DNA of 56,925 nucleotides from Paracoccaceae bacterium (GTDB lineage Bacteria > Pseudomonadota > Alphaproteobacteria > Rhodobacterales > Rhodobacteraceae). The position numbers were made by a program, and so were the translations under genes. The stretch spans positions 1-56,925 of the forward strand of contig JAIOJF010000024.1 in NCBI GenBank assembly GCA_019911965.1, read 5' to 3'. Positions 16,043 through 25,462 of this stretch are shown here, one piece after another. Under the pieces are notes generated by a model. That model was not told the origin of the DNA. It saw only the letters and a list, made by a program, of their open reading frames with translations, and searched no databases. The first letter of the stretch is position 1; each line of letters starts with the position of its first letter.

Positions 16043-16759
16043 ATGAAGCTTTCTCTTGGCGTATCTCTTGCGCTCGGAATTGCACTGGGCGGGTTCAGCG
16101 GCGCGTTTGCCGAAGGCGCGTTCAGTTCGTCCAACAATCCCAATGATGAAGTCAACGTACAGATCGTGACGATGCTGGGCCAGGAAGTATCGGCCCTGCG
16201 CCGGGCTTCGGGTGCGCGCCTCGGCGAACTTGCCAGTGCCGAACCGAAGGCCGTCAACCGTGGCTGGCTGTTCGGGCGCAAGAAGGACCCGGTCCAGACA
16301 TTCCCCCATACCGAGGCCTCGCTGGCGCGGATGTCCACCGCCAGCGGTGGATCGGAATGGCAATGCCTGTCCGAAGCGCTGTATTTCGAGGCCCGCGGTG
16401 AAAGCGTCGAGGGCCAGTTCGCGGTGGCTGAAGTGATCCTGAACCGCGCCGATTCCTCCAGCTTTCCCAATTCGGTCTGCGGCGTGGTCGGGCAGGGCAC
16501 CGGCAACGGGCGCTATGCCTGCCAGTTCTCGTATAATTGCGACGGGCGCTCCGAGACGATCAGCGAACAGGCCGCATACGAGCAGGTCGGCAAGGTGGCG
16601 CGCCTCATGCTGAACGGCGAGGCGCGGGTGCTGACCAAGGGGGCCACCTATTACCACACCACGGCGGTCAATCCCTCCTGGGCGCGCAAATTCGTCAATA
16701 CCGCGAAGATCGGCGTGCACAAGTTCTACCGCGACAACCGGCAGGTTTCCTCGAACTAG
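16043..16759 (+). CDS. SleB-type cell wall hydrolase, secreted
   Basis: 238 residues from ATG 16043, which follows a clear GAGGTAAGG ribosome site; upstream in-frame starts lack one. A signal peptide is visible at residues 1-21 (LSLGVSLALGIALGGFSGAFA split by the cleavage site). The C-terminal Hydrolase_2/SleB domain begins at QCLSEALYFEARGE, whose Glu residues are the expected catalytic and metal-associated positions. It continues through NRADSSSFPNSVCGVVGQG, ending with ATYYHTTAVNPSWARKF. Family members cleave peptidoglycan glycan strands (amidase or lytic activity) in the periplasm. The gene stands alone between the PPDK-like gene and folB, with the GANTC-rich region upstream and a hairpin downstream. 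Confidence 0.9.
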   Translation: MKLSLGVSLALGIALGGFSGAFAEGAFSSSNNPNDEVNVQIVTMLGQEVSALRRASGARLGELASAEPKAVNRGWLFGRKKDPVQTFPHTEASLARMSTASGGSEWQCLSEALYFEARGESVEGQFAVAEVILNRADSSSFPNSVCGVVGQGTGNGRYACQFSYNCDGRSETISEQAAYEQVGKVARLMLNGEARVLTKGATYYHTTAVNPSWARKFVNTAKIGVHKFYRDNRQVSSN

Positions 16760-16788
16760 AATCCGGTCGCTTTCGCCTTTGGTGCAGG

Positions 16789-16809
16789 CAATGCCGTAAA
16801 ACGGCATTG
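16789..16809 (+). terminator. Hairpin after the cell wall hydrolase
   Basis: CAATGCCG (16789-16796) and CGGCATTG (16802-16809) form a perfect 8-bp stem with the loop TAAAA. Only two T follow, so termination would be weak; an mRNA 3'-end stabiliser is also possible. Confidence 0.45.
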
Positions 16810-16890
16810 TTCGGCAACGCCCGGCTATATATTAGGCACCGGTAATCCGGCATCGGGTGTGGCCTGCGAAGCGGGCTGCGAGGGGGGTGA

Positions 16891-17820
16891 ATGGACGAAA
16901 CCAGCCTGGCGTTTGAACGCCCTTACCTGCGCTCGCTGGCCAGTGCCGGTGGCGATCCACTGGACCGCATATCGGTACGCGACTACCTGCGCGAGGTCGA
17001 GATCGGCGCGTTTCAGGCCGAACGCGGCGTTACCCAGCATATCCGCCTGAACGTGGTGCTGGAAGTGTCGCGCCATGCCGCGGCGCAGTCGGACGATGTC
17101 GATCAGGTGCTGTCTTACGACACCATTACCGAGGCCATCGACGCCCAGTTGCGCGCCGAACGCATCAACCTTCTGGAAACGCTGGCCGAACGGATCGCCG
17201 AGCGGGTGCTGGTGAACCCCAAGGCGGTGCGCGTCTTCGTGCGGATCGAGAAGCTGGATCGCATTCCCGGCACGCTGGGCGTGGAAATCGTGCGCTCGCG
17301 GATCGAAGGCGCGAATGTCGTGCGCCCGGTCACGCCGCAACAACCCATGCCGGAGGTGCCGCATCCGCTGGTGGTGTTCCTGCCGAACACTGTGCTGCAT
17401 TCGGCGCGGCTGTCGGCCTGGCTGGATGCCATTGCCGGACACCGCCTGCCGGCGATCATCTGTGTCGAAGCGCCCGAAACCGCCCCGCCCGAGGCCGCCG
17501 TTGCCGCCGCCAACCGGCGGATCGCGCTGCTGGCGATCGAGCAGAACGCCTGGGTGCTGGCGGGCAAGGACCGGCGCTGCGTCGTGGTCAACAGCCGCAC
17601 CGAGCTTGATTGGGCGATGAAACACGGGCAATTGTCGGTCTGGGCACCCTCAAAGATCGTGCTGGACGCGGTACATGGCCCGAAAGGGCAGGCACCGCTG
17701 GTGCTGGCGAAATGGTTCGCCGCCGAGTTCTCCGCCGATACGCTGGTGGTGGCGGAAGGCTTTGGCGATGCCGCCACCGCGCCGGATCTGAGGTTGGCGG
17801 CGGATCCGGGCGACCTCTGA
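16891..17820 (+). CDS. folB: Dihydroneopterin aldolase with an extra C-terminal domain
   Basis: 309 residues. The first ~145 are FolB: ISVRDYLREVEIGAFQAERG, SDDVDQVLSYDTITEAI, NLLETLAERIAERVL and VRIEKLDRIPGTLGVEIVRS. It cleaves dihydroneopterin to 6-hydroxymethyl-dihydropterin and glycolaldehyde in folate synthesis. The Glu of the N-terminal loop, the Tyr of LSYDT and the Lys of EKLDRIPG match catalytic positions. The remaining ~165 residues are a separate alpha/beta-looking domain (LVVFLPNTVLHSARLSAWLD, IAVAAANRR-like Ala-rich helix, VWAPSKIVLDAVHG) that I cannot name; E. coli FolB is only ~120 residues. It precedes folP by four bases, so the two form an operon. Confidence 0.88.
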   Translation: MDETSLAFERPYLRSLASAGGDPLDRISVRDYLREVEIGAFQAERGVTQHIRLNVVLEVSRHAAAQSDDVDQVLSYDTITEAIDAQLRAERINLLETLAERIAERVLVNPKAVRVFVRIEKLDRIPGTLGVEIVRSRIEGANVVRPVTPQQPMPEVPHPLVVFLPNTVLHSARLSAWLDAIAGHRLPAIICVEAPETAPPEAAVAAANRRIALLAIEQNAWVLAGKDRRCVVVNSRTELDWAMKHGQLSVWAPSKIVLDAVHGPKGQAPLVLAKWFAAEFSADTLVVAEGFGDAATAPDLRLAADPGDL

Positions 17821-17824
17821 CACC

Positions 17825-18829
17825 ATGACAAGGCCCACCTACTGGCGCCCCATCGCCGAAACCGATGCGCATCGCCCGAAAGATGCCCTGCCGCTGGCCG
17901 GGGGGCAAAGCTGGTTCGCCAGGGCCGAACGCCTCAGCCGCGATGCGCCGCCTGAACTGGTGCCCCTGTCCGAAGTGCCGACCGGGGTGCTGGAGGCGAT
18001 CACCGCCCCGCGCCCGCCCATTGCCGGGCTGGACCTTGATCGCCCGCGCCTGATGGCGGTGCTGAACGTGACCCCGGACAGCTTTTCCGATGGCGGAAAC
18101 TTTGACACCTTTGCCGCCGCTGCGGCGCAAGCGCAGGCGCTGATTGCCCAAGGCGCGGATATCCTGGATATCGGTGGCGAAAGCACCCGGCCCGGCGCGG
18201 ATGTGGTCGAGGGCAGCGTCGAGATATCCCGCGTCCTGCCGGTGATCGAAGCCGCCTTGCAGGCCGCACCGGTGCCGATCTCCATCGACACCCGCAAGGC
18301 CGGCGTTGCCGCGGCGGCGCTTGCGGCGGGGGCGGTGATGGTCAATGACGTCTCGGCGCTGACCCATGATCCCGGCATGGCGGCCCTGATCGCCGGGCAC
18401 GGCGCGCCGGTCTGCCTGATGCACAGCCGGGGCGATCCCAAGACCATGCAGGACGCGCCCAGCTACGACAATGTCCTGCTGGATGTGTTCGACGATCTGG
18501 AGGCAAGCATTGCCACCGCCATCGCCGCCGGTATCCCGCGCCGGCGCATCATGGTCGATCCCGGCATCGGTTTCGCCAAGAACCAGGACCATAACCTTGC
18601 GCTGATCCGTGGCCTCAGCCTGTTGCACGGCCTTGGCTGCGCTATCCTGCTGGGGGTCTCGCGCAAGGGCTTCATCGGCAGGATCGGCCAGGAACCGCAG
18701 GCGAAATTCCGCGCACCGGGGTCGATTGCCCTGGGGCTGGAGGGTATCAGGCAGGGTGTTCAACTGCTCCGTGTCCATGATATAGCCGAGACTCGGCAGG
18801 CCATCGCCTTGTGGCAGGCGGCACGGTGA
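17825..18829 (+). CDS. folP: Dihydropteroate synthase
   Basis: 334 residues. It joins 6-hydroxymethyl-dihydropterin pyrophosphate to 4-aminobenzoate; it is the sulfonamide target. Diagnostic motifs are LMAVLNVTPDSFSDGG (~residue 74), DILDIGGESTRPGAD, SIDTRKAGVAAAAL, MVDPGIGFAKNQDHNL and GVSRKGFIG. The protein is about 50-60 residues longer than E. coli FolP because of an N-terminal extension (residues 1-70) before the barrel; such extensions are, as far as I know, common in this lineage. It directly follows folB, and glmM starts 24 bases downstream. folK is not present here. Confidence 0.95.
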   Translation: MTRPTYWRPIAETDAHRPKDALPLAGGQSWFARAERLSRDAPPELVPLSEVPTGVLEAITAPRPPIAGLDLDRPRLMAVLNVTPDSFSDGGNFDTFAAAAAQAQALIAQGADILDIGGESTRPGADVVEGSVEISRVLPVIEAALQAAPVPISIDTRKAGVAAAALAAGAVMVNDVSALTHDPGMAALIAGHGAPVCLMHSRGDPKTMQDAPSYDNVLLDVFDDLEASIATAIAAGIPRRRIMVDPGIGFAKNQDHNLALIRGLSLLHGLGCAILLGVSRKGFIGRIGQEPQAKFRAPGSIALGLEGIRQGVQLLRVHDIAETRQAIALWQAAR

Positions 18830-18853
18830 TGAAACGGCTGGGAATTGCACGGA

Positions 18854-20194
18854 ATGACACGGAACCTTTTCGGCACCGACGGTGTGCGCGGACGCGCCAA
18901 TACTTACCCGATGACGCCCGAAGTGGCGATGCGGCTGGGGGCCGCCGTGGGGCGGTATTTCCGCAAGGATAAACACGAACATCGCGTGGTGATCGGCAAG
19001 GACACGCGGCGCTCGGGCTACATGCTGGAAAACGCGCTGACGGCGGGACTGACCTCGACCGGCATGAATGTCTTCCTGCTGGGGCCGGTGCCGACCCCGG
19101 CGGTGGGCCTGCTCACGCATTCGATGCGCGCCGATCTTGGCGTGATGATCTCGGCTTCGCATAACCCGCATCATGACAATGGCATCAAGTTCTTCGGCCC
19201 GGACGGCTTCAAACTGTCCGACGAGGCCGAGATTGCCATCGAGCGTATCCTCAGAAGCAACATCCCGCTCTGTGCTCCGGAAGAAATCGGACGCGCCCAG
19301 CGGATAGACGGCGGGCTGGATCGCTATGTCGAATTTGCCAAGACCACCTTTCCGGGGAGGCGGCAACTGGAAGGCCTGAAAGTGGTGATCGACTGCGCCA
19401 ACGGGGCCGCCTACAAGGCCGCGCCGGAAGTGCTGTGGGAACTCGGGGCGGAAGTGGTGAAGATCGGCGTGTCGCCGAACGGCTTCAACATCAACGAGGG
19501 CTGCGGGTCGACCAATCCCGCAGCGGCGGCACAGGCGGTGCTGGCGGAAAAGGCCGATGTCGGGATCTGCCTTGACGGCGATGCCGACCGGGTGATGATT
19601 ATCGACGAGACCGGCAAGGTGGCCGATGGCGATCAGATCATGGGCCTGATCGCCAGCCGCTGGGCCCGTGAAGGGCGGTTGATCGGCGGCACGCTGGTGA
19701 CGACGGTGATGTCCAATCTCGGGCTGGAGCGGTTCCTGGCCGGGCAGAACATCAAGATGCGCCGCACCGGCGTGGGCGATCGCTACGTGGTCGAGGCGAT
19801 GCGCGCCGGTGGTTTCAACCTTGGCGGCGAACAATCGGGCCATATCGTGATGACCGATTACACCACCACCGGCGACGGGCTGATCGCGGGGCTGCAATTT
19901 CTCGCCGCGATGGTGGAAACCGGCGAAAAGGCCAGTGCGCTGACCAATGTCTTTACCCCGGTGCCGCAATTGCTGCGCAATGTGCGCTTCGGTGGCGACA
20001 GCGATCCGTTAAGCGACGACAAGGTGAAAAAGGCCATCGAGAACGCCGAGGGCCGCCTGAAGGCAAGGGGCCGGCTGTTGATACGCAAGTCCGGCACCGA
20101 ACCGCTGATCCGGGTGATGGCAGAATGCGAGGACGAGGCGGTGATGCGCTCGGCGGTTGGCGATATCGTGAAGGCAATTGAAAAGGCGATCTGA
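18854..20194 (+). CDS. glmM: Phosphoglucosamine mutase
   Basis: 446 residues; converts glucosamine-6-phosphate to glucosamine-1-phosphate for peptidoglycan and LPS precursors. The N-terminus reads [20 protein letters not shown], the phosphoserine loop is [20 protein letters not shown] (Ser ~102), the metal loop is [13 protein letters not shown], the substrate loop is GGEQSGH, and the phosphate-binding end is [18 protein letters not shown] 18854 is preferred over an upstream in-frame TTG at 18845. It follows folP closely, a pairing often seen in proteobacteria. Confidence 0.97.
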   Translation: MTRNLFGTDGVRGRANTYPMTPEVAMRLGAAVGRYFRKDKHEHRVVIGKDTRRSGYMLENALTAGLTSTGMNVFLLGPVPTPAVGLLTHSMRADLGVMISASHNPHHDNGIKFFGPDGFKLSDEAEIAIERILRSNIPLCAPEEIGRAQRIDGGLDRYVEFAKTTFPGRRQLEGLKVVIDCANGAAYKAAPEVLWELGAEVVKIGVSPNGFNINEGCGSTNPAAAAQAVLAEKADVGICLDGDADRVMIIDETGKVADGDQIMGLIASRWAREGRLIGGTLVTTVMSNLGLERFLAGQNIKMRRTGVGDRYVVEAMRAGGFNLGGEQSGHIVMTDYTTTGDGLIAGLQFLAAMVETGEKASALTNVFTPVPQLLRNVRFGGDSDPLSDDKVKKAIENAEGRLKARGRLLIRKSGTEPLIRVMAECEDEAVMRSAVGDIVKAIEKAI

Positions 20195-20263
20195 GGCGGG
20201 GTTGCGCGACGGCTCTGGCTGCGCGATGCTGTGGCATTGTTACAGCTTGCCAAGGAGATTGCC

Positions 20264-20761
20264 ATGAAAACCCCGACATTCGCGCTGTTGGCCCTGATGC
20301 TGCTGCCGGTGTCCCCGGCACTGGCGGCGATGAAGGCCAGCGTTCTGCCGCCGTGGGATGGCAAGACCGTGCCCACCGGTCAGCAATGCAAGCTGCATGG
20401 CGGAAATGGTGCCACTCCACCGATCAAGGTGACGGGACTGCCCGCCGGGACGCGCTGGATCGTGGTCGAGTTCAATGACAAATCCTATACGCCGCTATCC
20501 ACCAATGGCGGCCACGGGAAGATCGGTTTTCCGGTATCCGGCGCGTCGGCGACCCTTCCGTCAGTGCCCGGAATGACCGCCAAATTGCCCGGCGGCGCGG
20601 TGGTGGTGGCCAAGGCGCGGTCCAGCGGGCGCTATGCCTCGCCGGGCTATCTGCCGCCTTGTTCCGGTGGCAAGGGCAATCGCTACAGCGCCGATGTGAA
20701 GGCGCTGGATGCCGACAACAAGGTGCTGGAAAAGATCAGCATAGGGATCGGACGGTACTAG
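20264..20761 (+). CDS. Secreted PEBP-like (YbhB/YbcL) protein
   Basis: 165 residues with a clean signal peptide (about 21 residues, ending SPALAA). The mature part resembles the phosphatidylethanolamine-binding protein fold as seen in bacterial YbhB/YbcL proteins: GNGATPPIKVTGLPAGTRWI matches the start of the ligand site, and GYLPPCSGGKGNRYSADVKA matches the late YxGPCP...HRY segment. The anion-site DPD motif is only FND here, so the ligand pocket may be altered. Function of the bacterial family is not settled. The start is fixed by AGGAG at 20253-20257. It sits alone after glmM. Confidence 0.6.
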   Translation: MKTPTFALLALMLLPVSPALAAMKASVLPPWDGKTVPTGQQCKLHGGNGATPPIKVTGLPAGTRWIVVEFNDKSYTPLSTNGGHGKIGFPVSGASATLPSVPGMTAKLPGGAVVVAKARSSGRYASPGYLPPCSGGKGNRYSADVKALDADNKVLEKISIGIGRY

Positions 20762-20871
20762 GACCCGCTTGCGACGCAAGGTCGCTGGTTTTTCCCTTGC
20801 TGTATGTCGGTCTGTCGGAAATACTGCAACGCAGCATTTACGCCGCAACGCAGAATGACGAGTGTTCCGAG

Positions 20872-21093
20872 ATGTCCAGCCTGATCCAGCGCCTGACCGC
20901 ACCTTTGCGCAAGGCCCGCGCCTTGCTGATGCGGGAGCGTGACAATCTGCGCCTGGGGCTGGCGCGGCGCGACGCCTATCGGCAATCTTATTGCCGACTG
21001 GCATCGCAAAGCAATGCCGAGCTGGCGGCACATGGCCTGAGCCGCCGCGATATCGCCGATCGGGCGCGGCAGGCGGCGTTTCATGTGATTTGA
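20872..21093 (+). CDS. Small DUF1127 (YjiS-like) protein
   Basis: 73 residues, ATG 20872, rich in Arg (about one in six). The C-terminal segment SQSNAELAAHGLSRRDIADR is the DUF1127/YjiS signature, which in other members reads roughly L.D..L.DIGLSR.DI. In alphaproteobacteria DUF1127 proteins are short, often abundant, and some act as RNA-associated regulators of phosphate or carbon metabolism. What this one does cannot be told. The in-frame sequence upstream of the ATG overlaps the PEBP-like gene in another frame and lacks similarity, so I start at 20872 (a GAG lies just upstream). Confidence 0.65.
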   Translation: MSSLIQRLTAPLRKARALLMRERDNLRLGLARRDAYRQSYCRLASQSNAELAAHGLSRRDIADRARQAAFHVI

Positions 21094-21099
21094 CGGCGC

Positions 21100-21120
21100 G
21101 GCCCGGAACCTGCCCGGGCC
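21100..21120. terminator. Hairpin between convergent DUF1127 and ilvC genes
   Basis: GGCCCGG (21100-21106) pairs with CCGGGCC (21114-21120) around a 7-base loop. It sits 6 bases after the DUF1127 stop and 16 bases beyond the ilvC stop. There is no T-run in either direction. Confidence 0.4.
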
Positions 21121-21136
21121 ACGCCTGATCGCGCGA

Positions 21137-22291
<1,155 letters not shown>

Positions 22292-22753
22292 ATGCAAAAG
22301 GCCGATGCCACCGATCGCCGCCTGCTCCGGCAATTGCAGGCCGAAGCCTCGCTGACCACGGCCGATCTGGCCGAGCGTGTCGGCCTCAGCCCGGCGCAGG
22401 TGGCGCGCCGGATCGAGCGGATGGAACGCGACGGCGTGATCCTGGGCTATGGCGCGGTGATCGACTGGCGGGCGCTGGGCTATGCGGTGGCGGTTTCGCT
22501 GCGGGTGACGCTGGACAAGACGCAGCCGCGTGCGTTTGACGAGTTTCTGGCGGCTGCCCGCATGATCGCCGAGGTGGACGAGATCCAGACATTCCTCGGC
22601 CGGGTCGATCTCAGGCTGAACGTGCTGGCCCGCGACATGGCGCATTATCAGCATATTTACCGCACGAATATCCTGACCCTGCCGCATATCGCCGATATCG
22701 AGGCGCTGATGCTGGTGGCGGATGTCAAGAACAGCGAAAGCCTGGCATTATGA
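22292..22753 (+). CDS. Lrp/AsnC family regulator, first of a tandem pair
   Basis: 153 residues. The N-terminal winged helix-turn-helix is typical (DATDRRLLRQLQAEASLTTA, DLAERVGLSPAQVARRIERM), followed by the RAM ligand-binding domain (VAVSLRVTLDK, EVDEIQTFLGRVDLRLNVLA). Lrp proteins form octameric assemblies that bind amino acids and activate or repress amino acid genes. ATG 22292 is chosen for the GAGAG site six bases upstream; the longer frame from 22223 lacks family similarity. The stop overlaps the next lrp start (ATGA). Position opposite ilvC suggests branched-chain amino acid control. Confidence 0.92.
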   Translation: MQKADATDRRLLRQLQAEASLTTADLAERVGLSPAQVARRIERMERDGVILGYGAVIDWRALGYAVAVSLRVTLDKTQPRAFDEFLAAARMIAEVDEIQTFLGRVDLRLNVLARDMAHYQHIYRTNILTLPHIADIEALMLVADVKNSESLAL

Positions 22754-23205
22754 GCGATCTGGACGACATGGATCGCGCCATCCTGAAGGCCCTGGCGGAA
22801 GACGGGCGCTTGTCCGCCGGCGCGCTGGGGCGGCGTCTGGGCCTGTCGCAGCCCGCCACCTGGCGGCGGGTGCGCCGGCTGGAAGATGCCGGTATCCTGA
22901 AGGGGCGGCGCGTCCGGCTGAATCCCGAGGCGCTGGGATTTGGTGTGACGGTGTTCCTGGGCATCAAGCTGGCGACCAAGGGGCGGATCAGCCTTGAGGA
23001 TTTCGAGCGTGCCGTCATCGCCATCCCCGAGGTGCAACTGGTCCAGCATGTGCTGGGTCTCTACGATTACCGCCTGCGGGTGGTGGCGCGCGATCTGGCG
23101 GATTTCGAGCGGGTGCTGCGGCGGCGGATCATGACGCTGCCGGGGGTCGGCAATGTCGAAGCGAATGTGTTGCTGAGCGAGGAACGCCGCACCGGGCCGC
23201 TGTAA
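22750..23205 (+). CDS. Lrp/AsnC family regulator, second of a tandem pair
   Basis: 151 residues with the same architecture: HTH (DDMDRAILKALAEDGRLSAG, LGRRLGLSQPATWRRVRRLE) and RAM domain (FGVTVFLGIKLATKG, VQLVQHVLGLYDYRLRVVA). The two neighbours differ clearly in sequence, so this is an old duplication or a pairing of different subfamilies rather than a recent copy. The start overlaps the preceding stop by four bases, giving 1:1-type coupling. Two Lrp subunits made together could form hetero-oligomers, but that is inference. Confidence 0.92.
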   Translation: MSDLDDMDRAILKALAEDGRLSAGALGRRLGLSQPATWRRVRRLEDAGILKGRRVRLNPEALGFGVTVFLGIKLATKGRISLEDFERAVIAIPEVQLVQHVLGLYDYRLRVVARDLADFERVLRRRIMTLPGVGNVEANVLLSEERRTGPL

Positions 23206-23268
23206 GCGGCGCGTCAGGCGGGCAGCTTGCGTCCTGGCGCAGCCGGTCGGCAGCTTTCATTGCCATCG

Positions 23269-23497
23269 TCAGGACACAGGCGTTGCCAAGTATACAACAT
23301 CCGGGCCCTTGCCCCGGCGGGTGATCAGGCCGCAGCGCTCCATCTCGCGCAGATGGTGCACCAGAACGCCATCGGATTGGTCGGTCGCATCCTGCAGGGT
23401 AAGGAAAGCCAGGCCCGCGCTGCCCGATCCGGCCAGACGGTGAAACATCCGAAACCGGCGGGGATGCGACAGGGCCGTGAAGGCAAGGGCGGGTCAT
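23269..23497 (-). pseudogene. ArsR-type winged-helix regulator remnant with a frameshift
   Basis: On the minus strand the frame ending at TGA 23269-23271 reads FTALSHPRRFRMFHRLAGSG, then LVHHLREMERCGLI and TRRGKGPDVVYLATPVS, an ArsR-like winged HTH domain. Going upstream the frame hits TGA before any start codon. A shift of one base just after residue four would join it to an ATG at 23497 (MTRP). The whole product would be about 75 residues. So the gene looks broken by a single-base indel close to its start, or there is a sequence error. If intact it would be a small regulator convergent with the lrp pair. Confidence 0.55.
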
Positions 23498-23805
23498 CCC
23501 CTGCAACCCATGTGAAATCTCCTGATCGCCTGCGTCTTAGAAGCCCGTCGGGTCTGCGCTACGACGCTGCGATGCTTCAACAGGCTCGGATATATCCGAC
23601 CTATCGCACAGGCTTCGACAGACATGTCGTTCATTTACGGTGATGCATAGACCTTGCCGACGAAAAGCTGTGGATTCAGAAAACGCCGCATCTGGCCAGA
23701 TTTGACACTTCGGCAGGTGTCACAAGTCAGCCTATGCGAGAGCTACATGCGCTCGGGGCAAAGGTTGAATCCGATCCGACGCGACTTGGGCCATGCGACC
23801 GCGAG
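23498..23805. other. Gene-poor stretch with unassigned remnant sequence
   Basis: About 300 bases without a believable gene and with codon patterns unlike the neighbours. It contains the dyad TGACAC-N8-GTGTCA at 23703-23722. Short frames here (for example one giving RRDLGHATASYHERI, faintly reminiscent of a tyrosine recombinase end) run straight into the antisense of the next gene, so I do not call them. It is probably decayed DNA next to the broken ArsR gene. Confidence 0.5.
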
Positions 23806-24906
23806 CTACCACGAGCGGATCACCAGCCCGTTGGCATCGTCGTCGGCCACGATCCGCACCGAAGGCAGAGCGGTGCGCGGTGCCTGCACCGCCAGCCCGT
23901 CATCGCCCTGCTGCAAGCCTTTCAGCAGGGAAATCATGAAGGGCGAGGTGGCCGCGGACAGGTGCCAATCCACCCCGCGGCCCTGAACTGCCGTGGTGTC
24001 GATCACCGTCACATCCAGCGCCGACAGACCGGCCAGATCCTCGATCGTGCCCAGCTTGCCAGTGCTGCCGCTCAGCCATTCCGACAGGCGCAGGGTCCAG
24101 TCGCGGCGCGAGGCGAATACCACGAAAGGCTGGGGCAGGGGGCCGATCTCGCGGGCCTGCGAGCGAAACACCTCGATATCGAGATCGGGCGCGATCAGCG
24201 CCACCATGTCCAGCTTGGGCCACAACTTGCCTTGCCTGATGGCGCGCTGGCGCAGGACCTCCATCACCAATTGCCCGCCCATCGAATGGCCGACCAGCAG
24301 GATGCGTTCCACCGGCGTGCGGCTGACCTGGTCGATCAGGTCTTCCAGATCGCTGCGTGCGAACAGGATGCTGTCGCGGTCATACAGGTAATCGCGCGGT
24401 GATGCCGCCGAAGGCCAGGAATACAGGATCGGGATCGAGCGGGCCTCGAAATCGTGATTGATCTGGGCGAAGCGATACAGGCCCTCGGCCATGTTGGTGT
24501 TGTAGCCATGCACGAAAATCACCGCCTCGCGGTGGCCTTGCGGCAGGGCCCGCGCGCGCGCCGAAACCGCATTGGCGAAGGCCCGCGCATCGGCCAGGCC
24601 CTGATAGCCGGTCGTCACGAAATCCTTGTCCGCGTCGGGGCGGGCACCCGGCCATTCGATCTGGCCCACCTGGTGCGCCGGTGGCACCGATACGGTGTAT
24701 TGCGCGAATGACATCTCTGCCGCGCGCCCGGTGCCGAAATCCGGCGTCCCGGCAATCGCGGTGCGCGAGGTTGCCAGCAGGATATCATGCGGGGTTCCGG
24801 CCGGAGAGTCGGAGAATGCCAGTTGCCCGCGCGGGGCGCAGGCGGCAATCAGCAACAGGGCTGCAATCGCGATCAGCCAGCGAAAACGCGGATCAGGCCT
24901 GCCCAC
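23806..24906 (-). CDS. Alpha/beta hydrolase lipoprotein (DUF900-like esterase)
   Basis: 366 residues from GTG 24906. A short N-terminal hydrophobic segment ends in the lipobox LLIAAC, so the protein is probably lipid-anchored. The hydrolase domain shows AVIFVHGYNTNMAEGLYRFA (oxyanion region), YSWPSAASPRDYLYDRDS (DUF900 hallmark) and the nucleophile elbow LVGHSMGGQLVMEV with its Ser. A late Asp and His are expected in DVTVIDTT and GVDWHLSA. DUF900 proteins are uncharacterised esterase/lipase-like enzymes. The GTG start lies inside the end of the GbsR-type gene (14-base overlap); the longer frame upstream is antisense-like. Co-transcription with the malonate genes is plausible but not proven. 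Confidence 0.8.
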   Translation of the reverse strand: MGRPDPRFRWLIAIAALLLIAACAPRGQLAFSDSPAGTPHDILLATSRTAIAGTPDFGTGRAAEMSFAQYTVSVPPAHQVGQIEWPGARPDADKDFVTTGYQGLADARAFANAVSARARALPQGHREAVIFVHGYNTNMAEGLYRFAQINHDFEARSIPILYSWPSAASPRDYLYDRDSILFARSDLEDLIDQVSRTPVERILLVGHSMGGQLVMEVLRQRAIRQGKLWPKLDMVALIAPDLDIEVFRSQAREIGPLPQPFVVFASRRDWTLRLSEWLSGSTGKLGTIEDLAGLSALDVTVIDTTAVQGRGVDWHLSAATSPFMISLLKGLQQGDDGLAVQAPRTALPSVRIVADDDANGLVIRSW

Positions 24907-25390
24907 GATGGCGCATCCGTTCTGCCGCGTCGCTGAGCGCGACTGCAATCTCGTCGTAAAAATCCGCGTAAGTTGCCAGCCTGGCATGGGCACCGGATTG
25001 AGATTGCGGCAGGCGGTTCAGCGTTGTGGCGATTTCCTTGCCGGCGCGGCGGGCGCGGTTGGCCGAGTTTTCGATCAGGTTGACAAACGCGTCCTCGGAC
25101 ATCTCGAAATAATCCTGGCGATCACCGGGTTTCGCCACGCGGCGGATGATCTCGCGGTCTTCCAGCAGGCGCACGCTGGACGAGATCGAACCGCGGCTGA
25201 CAGCGAGGTTTTCAGCCAGATCGCCGAACGACGCGCGCTCGCCATCGAACACCAGCGTTGCCAGCACCCGCCCGGCGATGCGCGGAAAGCCTTCGCCCTG
25301 TACCATGACGCCGATGCGTTCGATGAAATCCTCGCGGATCTGCGCGATATCGTCCGGTTCGTCCATGCCTGCCTGCCCCTGCGTCGCCAT
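24893..25390 (-). CDS. GbsR/MarR family transcriptional regulator
   Basis: 165 residues. The winged-HTH spans roughly residues 35-105 (FPRIAGRVLATLVFDGERAS, ENLAVSRGSISSSVRLLEDR), followed by a helical C-terminus. The IAGR start and SVSRGSISS-type recognition helix are typical of GbsR-like proteins, a MarR subgroup known for controlling glycine betaine uptake and choline oxidation, though many members control other genes. The start ATG 25390 has AGGG seven bases upstream. It lies 72 bases downstream of the malonyl-CoA synthetase gene in the same orientation and overlaps the lipoprotein gene, so it may regulate this cluster. Confidence 0.85.
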   Translation of the reverse strand: MATQGQAGMDEPDDIAQIREDFIERIGVMVQGEGFPRIAGRVLATLVFDGERASFGDLAENLAVSRGSISSSVRLLEDREIIRRVAKPGDRQDYFEMSEDAFVNLIENSANRARRAGKEIATTLNRLPQSQSGAHARLATYADFYDEIAVALSDAAERMRHRGQA

Positions 25391-25462
25391 TGGCCGACCC
25401 TACGAAATCCGCCCGAGCCTGTCCATAACGTTCAGAATGGAGTGAACGAAAATCACCCGGAA

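Noticed and set aside
20659-20871. N-terminal extension of the DUF1127 frame
   Set aside because: It overlaps the PEBP-like gene in another frame and has no similarity; the real start is at 20872.
23654-23986. Possible tyrosine-recombinase remnant (RRDLGHATASYHERI)
   Set aside because: Only a handful of residues resemble an integrase end, and the frame runs into the antisense of the lipoprotein gene; too weak to call a mobile element.
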